Shown here piece after piece: positions 1 to 8,805 of a stretch of DNA of 64,000 bases. The stretch lies in contig NZ_WJPO01000011.1 in assembly GCF_009649175.1 (NCBI RefSeq), positions 34,456-98,455 on the forward strand, written 5' to 3'. Under the pieces are notes generated by a model, which saw only the letters and a program-made list of their open reading frames with translations, was not told the origin of the DNA and did not search any database. Position 1 is the stretch's first letter. Each line of letters starts with the position of its first letter. A program made the translations under genes and the position numbers. The stretch comes from Rhodovulum strictum (GTDB taxonomy: Bacteria > Pseudomonadota > Alphaproteobacteria > Rhodobacterales > Rhodobacteraceae).

Positions 1-2249
1 ACGTGGTGGTGGACCGGATCGTGGTGAAACCGGGACTTGAGACGCGGCTGGCCGACAGTCTGCGCACGGCGCTGGATCTGGCCGACGGGATCGCGGTGCT
101 GGAAACCGCGCCAACCGAGGGCGAGCCCGAGCGGATCACATTCTCCGAGAAATTCGCCTGTCCCGTCTCGGGCTTCACCATCCCCGAGATCGAGCCGCGG
201 CTGTTTTCCTTCAACGCCCCCTATGGCGCCTGTCCCGATTGCGACGGGCTGGGGGTTGAGCTGTTCTTTGACGAACGCCTCGTGGTGCCCGATGCCGCGC
301 TGACCGTCTGGGACGGGGCCATCGCGCCCTGGCGCAAGGGCAAGTCGCCCTATTTCCGCCAGACCATCGAAGCCATTGCGCGCCACTACGGTTTCGACAA
401 GGACACGCCCTGGAAACACCTGCCCGAGCCGGTCAAGGCGGTGTTTCTGCATGGTTCGGGCGAGGAGGAAATCCCGTTCCGCTATGACGAGGGCGGGCGA
501 ATCTATCAGGTGACGCGGCCCTTCGAGGGCGTGATCCCCAACATGGAACGGCGCTACCGCGAGACCGACAGCGCCTGGATCCGCGAGGAGTTCGAGCGCT
601 ATCAGAACAACCGTTCCTGCCATACCTGCGGCGGGCACCGGCTGAAGCCCGAGGCGCTGGCGATCCGGATCGGCGGGCTGCATGTCGGCGAAGTGGTGCA
701 GATGTCGATCCGCGAGGCGCTGGCCTGGGTCGAGCGTGTGCCCGACAGCCTGAGCCGGCAGAAGAACGAGATCGCCCGCGCGATCCTCAAGGAAATCCGC
801 GAGCGGCTGGGGTTCCTGAACAATGTGGGCCTCGATTACCTGACGCTGTCGCGCAATGCGGGCACGCTGTCGGGCGGCGAAAGCCAGCGCATCCGGCTGG
901 CTAGCCAGATCGGATCGGGGCTGACGGGGGTGCTTTATGTGCTGGACGAGCCGTCCATCGGGCTGCACCAGCGCGACAACGGGCGGCTTCTGACCACGCT
1001 CAAGAACCTGCGCGACCAGGGCAATTCGGTGCTGGTGGTCGAACATGACGAGGAGGCGATCCGCGAGGCCGATTTCGTGCTCGACCTCGGTCCCGGTGCG
1101 GGCGTGCATGGTGGCATGATCGTGTCGCAGGGCACCCCGGCCGAGATCATGGCCGATCCGGCCTCGGTCACGGGGCAATACCTGTCGGGCGCGCGCGAGA
1201 TCGCGGTGCCCGCCACCCGGCGGCAGGGCAACGGCAAGAAGATCACCGTGGTCAAGGCGACCGGCAACAACCTGCGCGAGGTGACGGTGGATTTCCCCCT
1301 GGGCATGTTCGTCTGCGTGACCGGCGTGTCTGGCGGGGGCAAGTCGACGCTGACCATCGAGACGCTGTTCAAGACGGCCAGCATGCGGCTGAACGGCGCC
1401 CGCCAGACGCCCGCCCCCTGCGAGACGATCAAGGGGCTGGAACATCTGGACAAGGTGATCGACATCGACCAGCGGCCCATCGGCCGCACGCCGCGGTCAA
1501 ATCCCGCGACCTATACCGGCGCCTTCACGCCGATCCGCGACTGGTTCGCGGGCCTGCCCGAGGCCAAGGCGCGCGGCTACAAGCCGGGGCGGTTCAGCTT
1601 CAACGTCAAGGGCGGGCGCTGCGAGGCCTGTCAGGGCGATGGCGTCATCAAGATCGAGATGCACTTCCTGCCCGATGTCTATGTGACCTGCGAAACCTGC
1701 CATGGCGCCCGCTACAATCGCGAAACCCTCGAAATCCGCTTCAAGGGCAAGAGTATAGCCGACGTTCTTGATATGACGGTGGAGGATGCGCAGGCGTTCT
1801 TCAAGGCCGTGCCCGCGATCCGCGAAAAGATGGATGCGCTGGTCCGGGTGGGGCTGGGCTATATCAAGGTGGGCCAGCAGGCCACGACCCTTTCGGGCGG
1901 CGAGGCGCAGCGGGTCAAGCTGTCCAAGGAACTGTCCAAGCGGGCGACGGGCAGGACGCTCTATATCCTGGACGAACCGACCACGGGGCTGCATTTCGAG
2001 GATGTGCGCAAATTGCTGGAAGTGCTGCACGAACTGGTCGAACAGGGCAATTCGGTCGTGGTGATCGAGCATAATCTGGATGTCATCAAGACCGCTGACT
2101 GGATCATCGACATCGGCCCAGAGGGCGGCGATGGCGGCGGGCGGATCGTGGCCGAGGGCACGCCCGAACAGGTGGCCGAGGTGGCGGCCAGCCATACCGG
2201 GCATTACCTCAAGGACATGCTGAAACCCCGCAATCTGGCCGCGGAATAG
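1..2249 (+). CDS. uvrA: UvrABC excinuclease subunit A, 5' end outside window
   Basis: UvrA is the dimeric ABC-type damage sensor of nucleotide excision repair that loads UvrB on DNA. The visible 748 residues are the C-terminal part of a protein usually near 950, so the first Walker A lies upstream of the window. Two ABC signatures are visible (LSGGESQRI and LSGGEAQRV), each followed by a Walker B ([20 protein letters not shown]). The second Walker A is [15 protein letters not shown] belongs to the insertion region, and the paired CEAC and CETC knuckles form the zinc finger that discriminates damage. A patatin gene starts 4 bases after the stop. The truncation comes from the window edge, not from gene decay. 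Confidence 0.97.
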   Translation, partial: VVVDRIVVKPGLETRLADSLRTALDLADGIAVLETAPTEGEPERITFSEKFACPVSGFTIPEIEPRLFSFNAPYGACPDCDGLGVELFFDERLVVPDAALTVWDGAIAPWRKGKSPYFRQTIEAIARHYGFDKDTPWKHLPEPVKAVFLHGSGEEEIPFRYDEGGRIYQVTRPFEGVIPNMERRYRETDSAWIREEFERYQNNRSCHTCGGHRLKPEALAIRIGGLHVGEVVQMSIREALAWVERVPDSLSRQKNEIARAILKEIRERLGFLNNVGLDYLTLSRNAGTLSGGESQRIRLASQIGSGLTGVLYVLDEPSIGLHQRDNGRLLTTLKNLRDQGNSVLVVEHDEEAIREADFVLDLGPGAGVHGGMIVSQGTPAEIMADPASVTGQYLSGAREIAVPATRRQGNGKKITVVKATGNNLREVTVDFPLGMFVCVTGVSGGGKSTLTIETLFKTASMRLNGARQTPAPCETIKGLEHLDKVIDIDQRPIGRTPRSNPATYTGAFTPIRDWFAGLPEAKARGYKPGRFSFNVKGGRCEACQGDGVIKIEMHFLPDVYVTCETCHGARYNRETLEIRFKGKSIADVLDMTVEDAQAFFKAVPAIREKMDALVRVGLGYIKVGQQATTLSGGEAQRVKLSKELSKRATGRTLYILDEPTTGLHFEDVRKLLEVLHELVEQGNSVVVIEHNLDVIKTADWIIDIGPEGGDGGGRIVAEGTPEQVAEVAASHTGHYLKDMLKPRNLAAE

Positions 2250-2253
2250 CGCG

Positions 2254-3147
2254 ATGGTCCGGGGCCGGATCGGGGTGGCGCTGGGCTCGGGCGGGGCGCG
2301 GGGCTGGTGCCATATCGGCGTGCTGCGCGGACTGGATGCGCTGGGGCTGGCGCCCGATGTCGTTGCGGGTTGTTCGATGGGGGCGCTGGTGGGCGCGGCC
2401 TATGCGGCGGGTCGGCTCGACGCGCTGGAGGAATGGACGCGCGGCATGACGCGCACCCGGCTGGTGAGCATGCTCGATGTCAGCCTGATCAGCGGCGGGC
2501 TGGTCGAAGGGCGCCAGATTGCCCGCGTGCTGAAGGATCTGGGCCTGCCCGAACGGATCGAGGATCTGGACCGCCCCTTTGCCGCGATTGCCACCGACAT
2601 GGAAACGGGGCGCGAGATCTGGCTGACAGAGGGCGATCTGGGGGCGGCGGTGCGCGCCTCGGCCGCCCTGCCGGGGGTCATCAGCCCCTATCACCACGAG
2701 GGGCGTTGGCTGCTGGACGGGGGCCTGACAAATCCGGTTCCGGTCTCGGCCGCCCGCGCGCTGGGGGCCGAGATCATCATCGCGGTCAATCCCAATGGCA
2801 AGCGGTTCGGCCAGATCTGGCAGGCCGCGCCGCCCGAGGATGGCCCCTGGTCGGCGATTGCCGAGGCGCTGCCCGAGGGGATGCGCAAGCAACTGTCCTG
2901 GCTGATGCCCGACGATCCGGGGCCGCGGCCGCCGAACTATGTCGATGTCGTCTCGACCGCGATCGACGTGATGACCGAGCAGATCCGGCGCAGCCGTCTG
3001 GCGGGCGAACCGCCGCATGCGCTGTTGAGCGCGCATCTGGCGCATGTCTCGGTGCTGGACCTGCACCGCGCCCCCGAAGCGATCGAGGAAGGCCGCCGCC
3101 TGGTCGAGCGCCATGCCGACATGCTGGGCGAGTTGCGGCAAGGGTAA
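2254..3147 (+). CDS. Patatin-like phospholipase (RssA-type)
   Basis: Predicted cytoplasmic serine acyl hydrolase of the bacterial patatin family. It has the glycine-rich oxyanion loop GSGGARG near residue 12, the nucleophile elbow GCSMG near residue 42, and the catalytic DGG in LLDGGLTNPVPV near residue 155, so the Ser-Asp dyad is complete. At 297 residues it matches single-domain RssA/YchK-like members. The start is 4 bases after uvrA, so it is probably co-transcribed or translationally coupled. The substrate cannot be told from sequence; members act on phospholipids or lysophospholipids. No signal peptide is seen. Confidence 0.88.
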   Translation: MVRGRIGVALGSGGARGWCHIGVLRGLDALGLAPDVVAGCSMGALVGAAYAAGRLDALEEWTRGMTRTRLVSMLDVSLISGGLVEGRQIARVLKDLGLPERIEDLDRPFAAIATDMETGREIWLTEGDLGAAVRASAALPGVISPYHHEGRWLLDGGLTNPVPVSAARALGAEIIIAVNPNGKRFGQIWQAAPPEDGPWSAIAEALPEGMRKQLSWLMPDDPGPRPPNYVDVVSTAIDVMTEQIRRSRLAGEPPHALLSAHLAHVSVLDLHRAPEAIEEGRRLVERHADMLGELRQG

Positions 3148-3247
3148 CGATCCCGGGCCGCGACGACCCGGGCGCGTGTGGTCACGGAAAAACAGCTTCG
3201 CCCGGACCAAAGGCGGGGCTTCGGTCCGGGCGGGCAATCAATCTGAC

Positions 3248-3268
3248 AGGGCCGTGCCAGACGGCCCT
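3248..3268. terminator. Hairpin between convergent genes, possible terminator
   Basis: AGGGCCGT, a 5-base loop, then ACGGCCCT form a perfect 8-bp stem between the convergent patatin gene and the DUF2892 gene. No clear T-tract follows on either strand, so terminator function is inferred from position only. Confidence 0.35.
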
Positions 3269-3278
3269 GATCCCGGCC

Positions 3279-3473
3279 TCAGCCTTTCGGGCAGGTGTTC
3301 ACGCCGATCAGGTTGTAGAGCGGGCAGGTGGACATCAGCCCGGTCGCCAGCGGCACGATGCCGATCAGCCAGAGGATGCTGGCATCGGGACGAACGAAAT
3401 ACATGGCGATCAGCGCAAGGCCGGCCACGATGCGGGCGATACGGTCGATGCCGCCGACATTCTTCTTGAGCAT
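3279..3473 (-). CDS. DUF2892 (YgaP-like) inner membrane protein
   Basis: A 64-residue protein starting MLKKNVGGIDR, the characteristic start of DUF2892 proteins. Two hydrophobic stretches follow (IVAGLALIAMYF and ILWLIGIVPLATGL), and the C-terminus CPLYNLIGVNTCPKG carries the two cysteines typical of the family. In other bacteria this domain is fused to or sits beside rhodanese-type sulfurtransferases, but its role is unknown. It lies 97 bases downstream of a Crp/Fnr gene on the same strand, so one transcript is possible. The start is the ATG directly before the conserved KKNVG motif; longer upstream frames have no homologous character. Confidence 0.85.
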   Translation of the reverse strand: MLKKNVGGIDRIARIVAGLALIAMYFVRPDASILWLIGIVPLATGLMSTCPLYNLIGVNTCPKG

Positions 3474-3551
3474 GGGTCTTCTCCGATGGTGTGGAATGGG
3501 TCTTCGCCCGAATCCCCCGGGCGTTGTCTTCCCACCATGGCGCAACCGCCC

Positions 3552-3580
3552 GGCCGGGTCTGTGACTGTGTCACCCGGCC
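3552..3580 (-). terminator. Hairpin at the end of the Crp/Fnr gene
   Basis: GGCCGGGT at 3552-3559 pairs with ACCCGGCC at 3573-3580, overlapping the stop codon of the regulator gene. The loop contains a second palindrome, GTGAC-TGT-GTCAC at 3562-3574, so two alternative folds exist. There is no T-tract. It could be a weak terminator or processing hairpin between this gene and the DUF2892 gene. Confidence 0.3.
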
Positions 3581-4230
3581 CCGTCGGTTGCCGCGACCCG
3601 GGCCAGGGCCTCGGCATCCTCGATCGTCACCAGCCCGCGATCAAGCCGCACCATCCCGCCCCGGGCCAGCACGTCAAGCCTGCGCGAGACGACCTCGCGC
3701 GCGGTGCCGATGCGGGTGGCCAGTTCCTGATGGGTGGCGCGCACGGCACCGTCTTCGGCCGAGGCCAGCAATTCGGCCGCCAGGCGGCTTTCGACACGCT
3801 GAAAGGCGACCCGTTCCAGAAGCGCCATGATCGCCTGAAGCCGGGTCGCGAAGGCGCCGAAGACGAAGCGGCGGAAGACCGGCGAGCTGTCCATCAGCGA
3901 CAGAAAGCTTTCGCGCGGGATCAGCACCGCCTCGCAATCGGTGACGGTGATCGCCTCGCCGGTGTAATCCTCGCCGCCCAGAAGGCCGAGGGTGGATTGA
4001 ACGCAGGATTGGCCCGGTTCGATGGCGTAAAGCAGGATCTCGCGGCCGGTCGGGCCAACCAGATACACCTCGACCCGGCCGCCCAGAAGGATGGTAAAGC
4101 CGCGCGCCGCCTCGCCGGGGCAGAACAGCACCTTGCCCTTGGGCAGGCGCAGCACGGGCAGGTTTTCAAGCCGGGCGGCGGTGCCCGGCTCGATCCCCTC
4201 CAGCCCCTCGGCGCGCGAAAGCCAGCTCAT
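3571..4230 (-). CDS. Crp/Fnr family transcriptional regulator
   Basis: A 219-residue regulator with an N-terminal cyclic-nucleotide-type beta barrel (about 25-120: KGKVLFCPGE, GGRVEVYLV, GREILLYAI) and a C-terminal winged helix (HQELATRIGTAREVVSRRLDVL). The N-terminus lacks the FNR cysteine cluster, and I do not see a complete cAMP phosphate-binding signature, so the effector is unknown. Its ATG overlaps the stop of the 3-hydroxyisobutyrate dehydrogenase gene (ATGA), which makes it the last gene of the valine-catabolic operon. It may respond to metabolic state and act on the nearby DUF2892 gene or elsewhere; that is inference from position. Confidence 0.88.
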   Translation of the reverse strand: MSWLSRAEGLEGIEPGTAARLENLPVLRLPKGKVLFCPGEAARGFTILLGGRVEVYLVGPTGREILLYAIEPGQSCVQSTLGLLGGEDYTGEAITVTDCEAVLIPRESFLSLMDSSPVFRRFVFGAFATRLQAIMALLERVAFQRVESRLAAELLASAEDGAVRATHQELATRIGTAREVVSRRLDVLARGGMVRLDRGLVTIEDAEALARVAATDGAG

Positions 4231-5099
4231 GCCCGGCCGCGTTTCTCGAAGCGGGGCAGCATGGCCGAGAAATCCATGCCGCGGCCGTCCTCCTGTTCGA
4301 CGAAGGCGGCGTAAAGCTCGGCCGCGCGCTGGCCCATGGGCGTGTCGGCATCGGCGGCCTCGGCGGCCTGCTGGGCAAGGCGCAGATCCTTGAGCATCAG
4401 TTCGGCGGCGAAACCGGGCTTGTAGTCGTTGTCGGCGGGGCTTTTCGGGCCGATGCCGGGGGCGGGGCAATAGGCGTTCATGGTCCAACTGTAGCCCGAC
4501 GAGGTCGAGACCACATCGAACATCTTGCCGCGATCCAGCCCCAGCTTGTCGGCCAGCGCGAATGCTTCGCAGGTGGCGATCATGGTGACGCCGAGGATCA
4601 TGTTGTTGCAGATCTTGGCCGCCTGGCCCGCACCCAAGGCGCCGCAATGCACCGCCTTCTGCCCCATCACGTCGAAAAGCGGGCGGACCTTGTCGAAGGC
4701 CGCTTCGCTGCCGCCCGCCATGAAGGTCAGCGTTCCGGCCGCGGCCCCGCCCACACCGCCCGAAACGGGCGCGTCCACCGCCATCTTGCCTGCGGCCTCG
4801 GCCTCGGCGGCGACGGCGCGGGCGCTTTCGACATCGACGGTCGAGCAATCCAGCAGCACTGCGCCTGCCTCCATCACGGCCAGCACCTCGGCGGCCACGG
4901 CGCGCAGGATGGCGCCGTTGGGCAACATGGTGATGACCACATCCTGCCCGCGCGCGGCCTCGGCGGCGCTGGCGGCCGGGGTGACGCCTTCGGGGCAGGG
5001 GGCGGCAAGGTCGAAGCCCGTCACCTGATGGCCCGCCTTTGCAAGGTTCGCCGCCATCGGCGCGCCCATATTGCCCAGTCCGATGAAGCCCACCTTCAT
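4227..5099 (-). CDS. mmsB: 3-hydroxyisobutyrate dehydrogenase
   Basis: NAD-dependent beta-hydroxyacid dehydrogenase that oxidises 3-hydroxyisobutyrate to methylmalonate semialdehyde in valine breakdown. The 290 residues show the Rossmann motif GFIGLGNMGAPMAANL at the N-terminus, the substrate-binding DAPVSGGVGGA near residue 118, and the catalytic lysine in GAGQAAKICNNM near residue 170. Length matches the family. It overlaps both neighbours by ATGA junctions, downstream of the hydrolase that makes its substrate and upstream of a Crp/Fnr gene. The product would feed MmsA, encoded separately at 9.4-10.9 kb. Confidence 0.96.
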   Translation of the reverse strand: MKVGFIGLGNMGAPMAANLAKAGHQVTGFDLAAPCPEGVTPAASAAEAARGQDVVITMLPNGAILRAVAAEVLAVMEAGAVLLDCSTVDVESARAVAAEAEAAGKMAVDAPVSGGVGGAAAGTLTFMAGGSEAAFDKVRPLFDVMGQKAVHCGALGAGQAAKICNNMILGVTMIATCEAFALADKLGLDRGKMFDVVSTSSGYSWTMNAYCPAPGIGPKSPADNDYKPGFAAELMLKDLRLAQQAAEAADADTPMGQRAAELYAAFVEQEDGRGMDFSAMLPRFEKRGRA

Positions 5100-6142
5100 G
5101 TTCTGTCCTCCTCCAGGTTCAATTCGTCCGGCCCCAGCGGTGCCAGCATCGCCGCCACATCGGCCGCGGGGACCGAGTTCAGGTCGGCATGGCGCCAGTT
5201 CGGGTTTCTGTCCTTGTCGATGATTGCCGCGCGGATGCCTTCCAGGAAATCCGCATGTTCCGGCGCGCGATGGGTAAAGCGGTATTCCAGCGCCAGCGCC
5301 TCGCGAATGTCGTCGCAGCCCGCAAGGCGGTGCTGCATCTCGATGGTGCAGGCGACCGAAAGCGGGCTGCCCCGGCCAAGGCGGGCCAGCGTGTCGGCGG
5401 CAAACTCCGACCCGTCGGCTTGCAGCGCGGCGACGATCCCGGGCAGATCCGGCGCGGCGAACAGCCGGTCCACCAGCGGCTGAAGTCCGGGCAGATCGCC
5501 CGGCGGCGGGGGCAGCGCGGCGGCAAGGATGGCGTCGGGATTGCCGGTGGCGACAAGCTGGGCGATCAGGTCGGGCCAGTCGGCTTCGGCCACGAAATGA
5601 TCGGCAAAGCCCGCAAGGATCGCGTCGGCCGGTCCCATCCGGCGGCCCGTTGCGCCCAGATAGGCCCCCAGCCGCCCCGGCGCGCTGGCCAGCAGCAGCG
5701 AACCACCCACATCGGGCACCAGACCGATGCCGCATTCGGGCATGGCGATCTGGCTGGTCTCGCCCACGATGCGGTGGCTGCCGTGACAGCCCACGCCGAC
5801 GCCGCCGCCCATGGTGAAGCCCTGCATCAGGCTGACCACGGGTTTCGGGTAGCCCGAGACCTTGGCGTTCATCCGGTATTCGTCGCGCCAGAATTTCTGG
5901 CCATAGGCGTAGTCGCCCTGCCGGCCGGTTTCATACATCACCGCGATGTCGCCGCCTGCGCAGAACGCCTTGTCGCCCTCGGCGTCGATCACGACCAGCG
6001 CCACGGCATCCTCGTGCCGCCAGGCGTCCAGCGCCTTTTCGATCTCAAGGCACATCGGATAGGTCAGCGCATTCAGCGCCTTGGGGCGGGTCAGCGTGAT
6101 GCGGCCCGCGCGGCCCTCCTGCCGGATCGCGATCTCGCTCAT
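5096..6142 (-). CDS. Enoyl-CoA hydratase/isomerase family, probable 3-hydroxyisobutyryl-CoA hydrolase
   Basis: A 348-residue crotonase-fold protein. AFCAGGDI near residue 60 and GFTMGGGVGVGCHGSHRI near 107 form the CoA oxyanion hole, and MPECGIGLVPDVGGS near 133 carries the catalytic Glu/Asp region typical of 3-hydroxyisobutyryl-CoA hydrolases, which are longer (about 350) than ordinary hydratases. It would release free 3-hydroxyisobutyrate from its CoA ester for the dehydrogenase encoded next. ATGA overlaps occur at both ends: with the acyl-CoA dehydrogenase upstream and mmsB downstream. The hydrolase assignment depends on length and operon context; a hydratase role is less likely. Confidence 0.9.
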   Translation of the reverse strand: MSEIAIRQEGRAGRITLTRPKALNALTYPMCLEIEKALDAWRHEDAVALVVIDAEGDKAFCAGGDIAVMYETGRQGDYAYGQKFWRDEYRMNAKVSGYPKPVVSLMQGFTMGGGVGVGCHGSHRIVGETSQIAMPECGIGLVPDVGGSLLLASAPGRLGAYLGATGRRMGPADAILAGFADHFVAEADWPDLIAQLVATGNPDAILAAALPPPPGDLPGLQPLVDRLFAAPDLPGIVAALQADGSEFAADTLARLGRGSPLSVACTIEMQHRLAGCDDIREALALEYRFTHRAPEHADFLEGIRAAIIDKDRNPNWRHADLNSVPAADVAAMLAPLGPDELNLEEDRT

Positions 6143-7284
6143 CCGCGGGCCTCGATCATCTGGCGGGCGACGATCAGGCGCATGATCTCGTTGGTGCCTT
6201 CGAGGATCTGGTGAACGCGCAGGTCGCGGACGATCTTCTCGATGCCGTAATCGGCCAGATAGCCGTAGCCGCCATGCAGTTGCAGGCATTGATCCGCCAC
6301 GCGGCTGCCCGCTTCGGTGACGAATTTCTTGGCCATGGCGCAGAATTTCGTGGCATCGGGCGCGCCCTGGTCAAGTTTCCATGCCGCCTGGCGCAGGAAG
6401 ATGCGCGCGGCCTGCAACTCGATCTCGGCATCGGCCAGCCGGAATTGCAGCGCCTGGAACCGGTCGATGGTCTGCCCGAACGCCTTGCGCTCGCCCATAT
6501 AGGCAAGCGTGGCGTCAAGGGCGGCCTGTGCGGCGCCCAGCGAACAGGCGGCGATGTTCAGCCGCCCGCCATCGAGCCCCATCATCGCGTAGCGGAACCC
6601 CTTGCCCTCCTCGCCCAGAAGGTTCGCGGCCGGGATCGCGCAGGCGTCAAGCTGCACCTGCCGTGTGGGTTGCGCGCGCCAGCCCATCTTGTCCTCGAGC
6701 CCGCCAAAGGACAGCCCCGGGGTGCCATCCTCGACATAGAAGGCGGAAATCCCCCGGGGCCCGTCCTCGCCCGTGCGGGCCATCACGATATAGCCATCCG
6801 AATAGCCGCCGCCCGAGATGAACGCCTTGGTGCCGGTCAGACTGAAGCCCTCGTTCGTGCGTTCGGCGCGGGTCTTGAGCGCGGCGGCGTCCGAGCCGGA
6901 ACCGGGTTCGGTCAGGCAGTAGGACAGCACCTTTTCCATGGCAAGCGCCGGGGGCAGAATGCGGGCCTTCTGCTCGGCGCTGCCGAAGCTGTCGATCATC
7001 CGGGCGCACATGTTGTGGATCGACAGAAACGCCGCGACCGAGGGGCAGGCCATGCTCAGCGCCTCGAAGACCAGCGTCGCGTCCAGCCGCGTCAGCCCGG
7101 CGCCGCCCGACCCTTCGGAGACGTAAAGCCCGCCGAAGCCCAGTGCGCCCAGCTTGGGCCACAGATCGCGGGGGATCGTGCCCTCCTGCTCCCATGCGCG
7201 GGCATGGGGGGCGATTTCCTCGGCGCCGAAGGCGCGGGCCATGTCGAAGATCGCGACCTGCTCCTCGCTCAATGCGAATTCCAT
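6139..7284 (-). CDS. Acyl-CoA dehydrogenase, probable isobutyryl-CoA dehydrogenase
   Basis: A 381-residue flavoprotein of the acyl-CoA dehydrogenase family. Motifs seen are the FAD/substrate signature YCLTEPGSGSDAA near 125, the C-terminal signature QLHGGYGYLADYGIEKI, and the catalytic glutamate in ILEGTNEIMR near 368. Leading a run with 3-hydroxyisobutyryl-CoA hydrolase and 3-hydroxyisobutyrate dehydrogenase, it most likely oxidises isobutyryl-CoA to methacrylyl-CoA, like mammalian ACAD8. A strong GGGGAGGAAC ribosome site precedes the ATG. The enoyl-CoA hydratase needed between steps 1 and 2 is not in this block. A promoter with an embedded palindrome lies just upstream. Confidence 0.93.
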   Translation of the reverse strand: MEFALSEEQVAIFDMARAFGAEEIAPHARAWEQEGTIPRDLWPKLGALGFGGLYVSEGSGGAGLTRLDATLVFEALSMACPSVAAFLSIHNMCARMIDSFGSAEQKARILPPALAMEKVLSYCLTEPGSGSDAAALKTRAERTNEGFSLTGTKAFISGGGYSDGYIVMARTGEDGPRGISAFYVEDGTPGLSFGGLEDKMGWRAQPTRQVQLDACAIPAANLLGEEGKGFRYAMMGLDGGRLNIAACSLGAAQAALDATLAYMGERKAFGQTIDRFQALQFRLADAEIELQAARIFLRQAAWKLDQGAPDATKFCAMAKKFVTEAGSRVADQCLQLHGGYGYLADYGIEKIVRDLRVHQILEGTNEIMRLIVARQMIEARG

Positions 7285-7298
7285 TGTTCCTCCCCGGA

Positions 7299-7327
7299 AT
7301 TATTGAACGCGCGTTCATTTGACAGGC
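7299..7327 (-). promoter_or_regulatory. Promoter with embedded palindromic operator, valine operon
   Basis: On the minus strand, CTGTCA (7322-7327) and TAATTC (7299-7304) are separated by exactly 17 bases. The spacer holds the perfect 14-bp palindrome TGAACGCGCGTTCA (7306-7319). This geometry is expected of a repressor site; palindromes of this kind are common for TetR-family regulators. The regulator is not identified. The start codon of the acyl-CoA dehydrogenase is 15 bases from the -10. Confidence 0.6.
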
Positions 7328-7357
7328 TGCCCGGCGCGAATGCAAGGGGGCCGGGCG

Positions 7358-8491
7358 TCACAGATCGGCGTTGTATTCCTCGATCAGGGCGCGGACAACG
7401 GCGGCCATCGCCTGATCTGCGGTCTTGCCCTCGGCCAGCGCGGCGGCATGGACCCGGCGCTGCCGGTCGGCCGAGGTGCCATCGGCGATCACGTCGCGCG
7501 CGGCCTGCACCTCGGCCCAGCAGCCCAGCGCTGCGGCATCGGGTTCGACCAGCGCGATCAGTTCGTCCAGCAGGTCGGGGAAGGGGACAAGTTCCTTGCG
7601 GCCGAAATCGATCAGCCCCTCGGTCACGCCATAGCGTTGCGCGCGCCAGCGGTTTTCGCCCACCAGGAACCGTTCATAGACCCGCCAGCGCTGGTTCTTT
7701 CCGGCCAGCCGCCACAGCATCCGGGCGATGCACTGGGTCAGCGCGGCGATGGACAGCGCATGTTCCAGCCGGGGCGAGACATCGCAGATCCGGGTTTCCA
7801 GCGTCGGGAACCGGGCCGAGGGGCGCAGATCCCACCAGATTTTCGTGGCGTCCTCGATCAGGCCCAGCCTGACCAGCGCGCCGACCGAGCGTTCGTAATC
7901 CGACCAGCTTTCGAACCGCGGCGGCAGGCCGGTGCGGGGCAGGTTGTCGAACACCGTCAGCCGGTACGAGGCCAGCCCCGTATTCACCCCCTTCCAGAAC
8001 GGCGAGGAGGCCGACATCGCCAGAAGATGCGGCAGGAAATAGGACATCTGCGCCATCAGGTCGATCCGCTGGTCGGGATCGGGGATGCCGACATGGACAT
8101 GCATCCCGCAGATCAGCATCCGCCGCGCCACGCCCGCCAGCGCGCGTTCCAGATCGTTGTAGCGCTGCTTGTCGGTGTGGTGCTGTTCCTGCCAGTCGGC
8201 GATGGGGTGGCAGGACACGGCGATGGGGGCCAGACCATGGGCGGCGGCCTGTTTCGCGACGGTGGCGCGCAACCGGCGCAGGTCTTCGCGCGCCTCGGGC
8301 ACGGTGCGGCAGACGCGGGTGCCGACCTCGATCTGGCATTGCAGGAATTCGGGCGTCACCTGGCCGCCCAGCTCGGCGGCGCAGGACTCCATCAATGCCT
8401 TGGGTGCCTCGACAAGGGCGCAGGTCGCGGTATCGACGAGCAGGTATTCCTCTTCGATGCCGATGCTGAAATCGGGGGAGGTGACGGTCAT
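7358..8491 (-). CDS. Carboxylate-amine ligase of the YbdK/glutamate-cysteine ligase 2 family
   Basis: A 377-residue ATP-grasp-related ligase of the GCS2 family. The signature [13 protein letters not shown] lies at the N-terminus, with the conserved [13 protein letters not shown] near 135 and LETRICDV near 240 also visible. E. coli YbdK has weak glutamate-cysteine ligase activity; the physiological substrates of most members are unknown. I chose the ATG giving MTVTSPDF because GAAGGG sits at good distance and family members begin close to this point; an ATG 24 bases upstream is possible. The gene is divergent from the VPLPA-CTERM gene and ends 31 bases from the valine promoter. Confidence 0.9.
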   Translation of the reverse strand: MTVTSPDFSIGIEEEYLLVDTATCALVEAPKALMESCAAELGGQVTPEFLQCQIEVGTRVCRTVPEAREDLRRLRATVAKQAAAHGLAPIAVSCHPIADWQEQHHTDKQRYNDLERALAGVARRMLICGMHVHVGIPDPDQRIDLMAQMSYFLPHLLAMSASSPFWKGVNTGLASYRLTVFDNLPRTGLPPRFESWSDYERSVGALVRLGLIEDATKIWWDLRPSARFPTLETRICDVSPRLEHALSIAALTQCIARMLWRLAGKNQRWRVYERFLVGENRWRAQRYGVTEGLIDFGRKELVPFPDLLDELIALVEPDAAALGCWAEVQAARDVIADGTSADRQRRVHAAALAEGKTADQAMAAVVRALIEEYNADL

Positions 8492-8805
8492 CGAGCGGCC
8501 CTTCGGCGATGGCATGCCTGCGCATTGTCAGCAGGAAACATCCGGGGCGGCAAGCATTTCGCGTGGAGCAGGGGAAAAGGGCCGAAGCGATTCGTGAAGA
8601 ACAACCAAGGGGCGACATCAGTCGGGGTGACATGCGGCTGCCGCGAAAGTTGCCGTGGCGTCAGCAGGAAACATGCGCGCGTCAGGGTCGAAAAGCGACA
8701 TCCCCCGTCGGTTCCTTGTTTGAGATGACAGAGTATCGTCGTATTTCTGTCGTGATTGGAAGTGGCTCGCGAGGGGCGGTGCTGCGTTTATTTGAGGGGG
8801 AAGGC
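8492..8805. promoter_or_regulatory. Divergent intergenic region with a 15-bp direct repeat
   Basis: This 314-base region separates the divergent ligase and VPLPA-CTERM genes. It has two identical copies of GTCAGCAGGAAACAT, at 8527-8541 and 8660-8674, 133 bases apart. I see no convincing gene and no clear -35/-10 pair. GAGGGGGAAGGC just before 8806 is the ribosome site of the VPLPA-CTERM gene. Confidence 0.45.
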
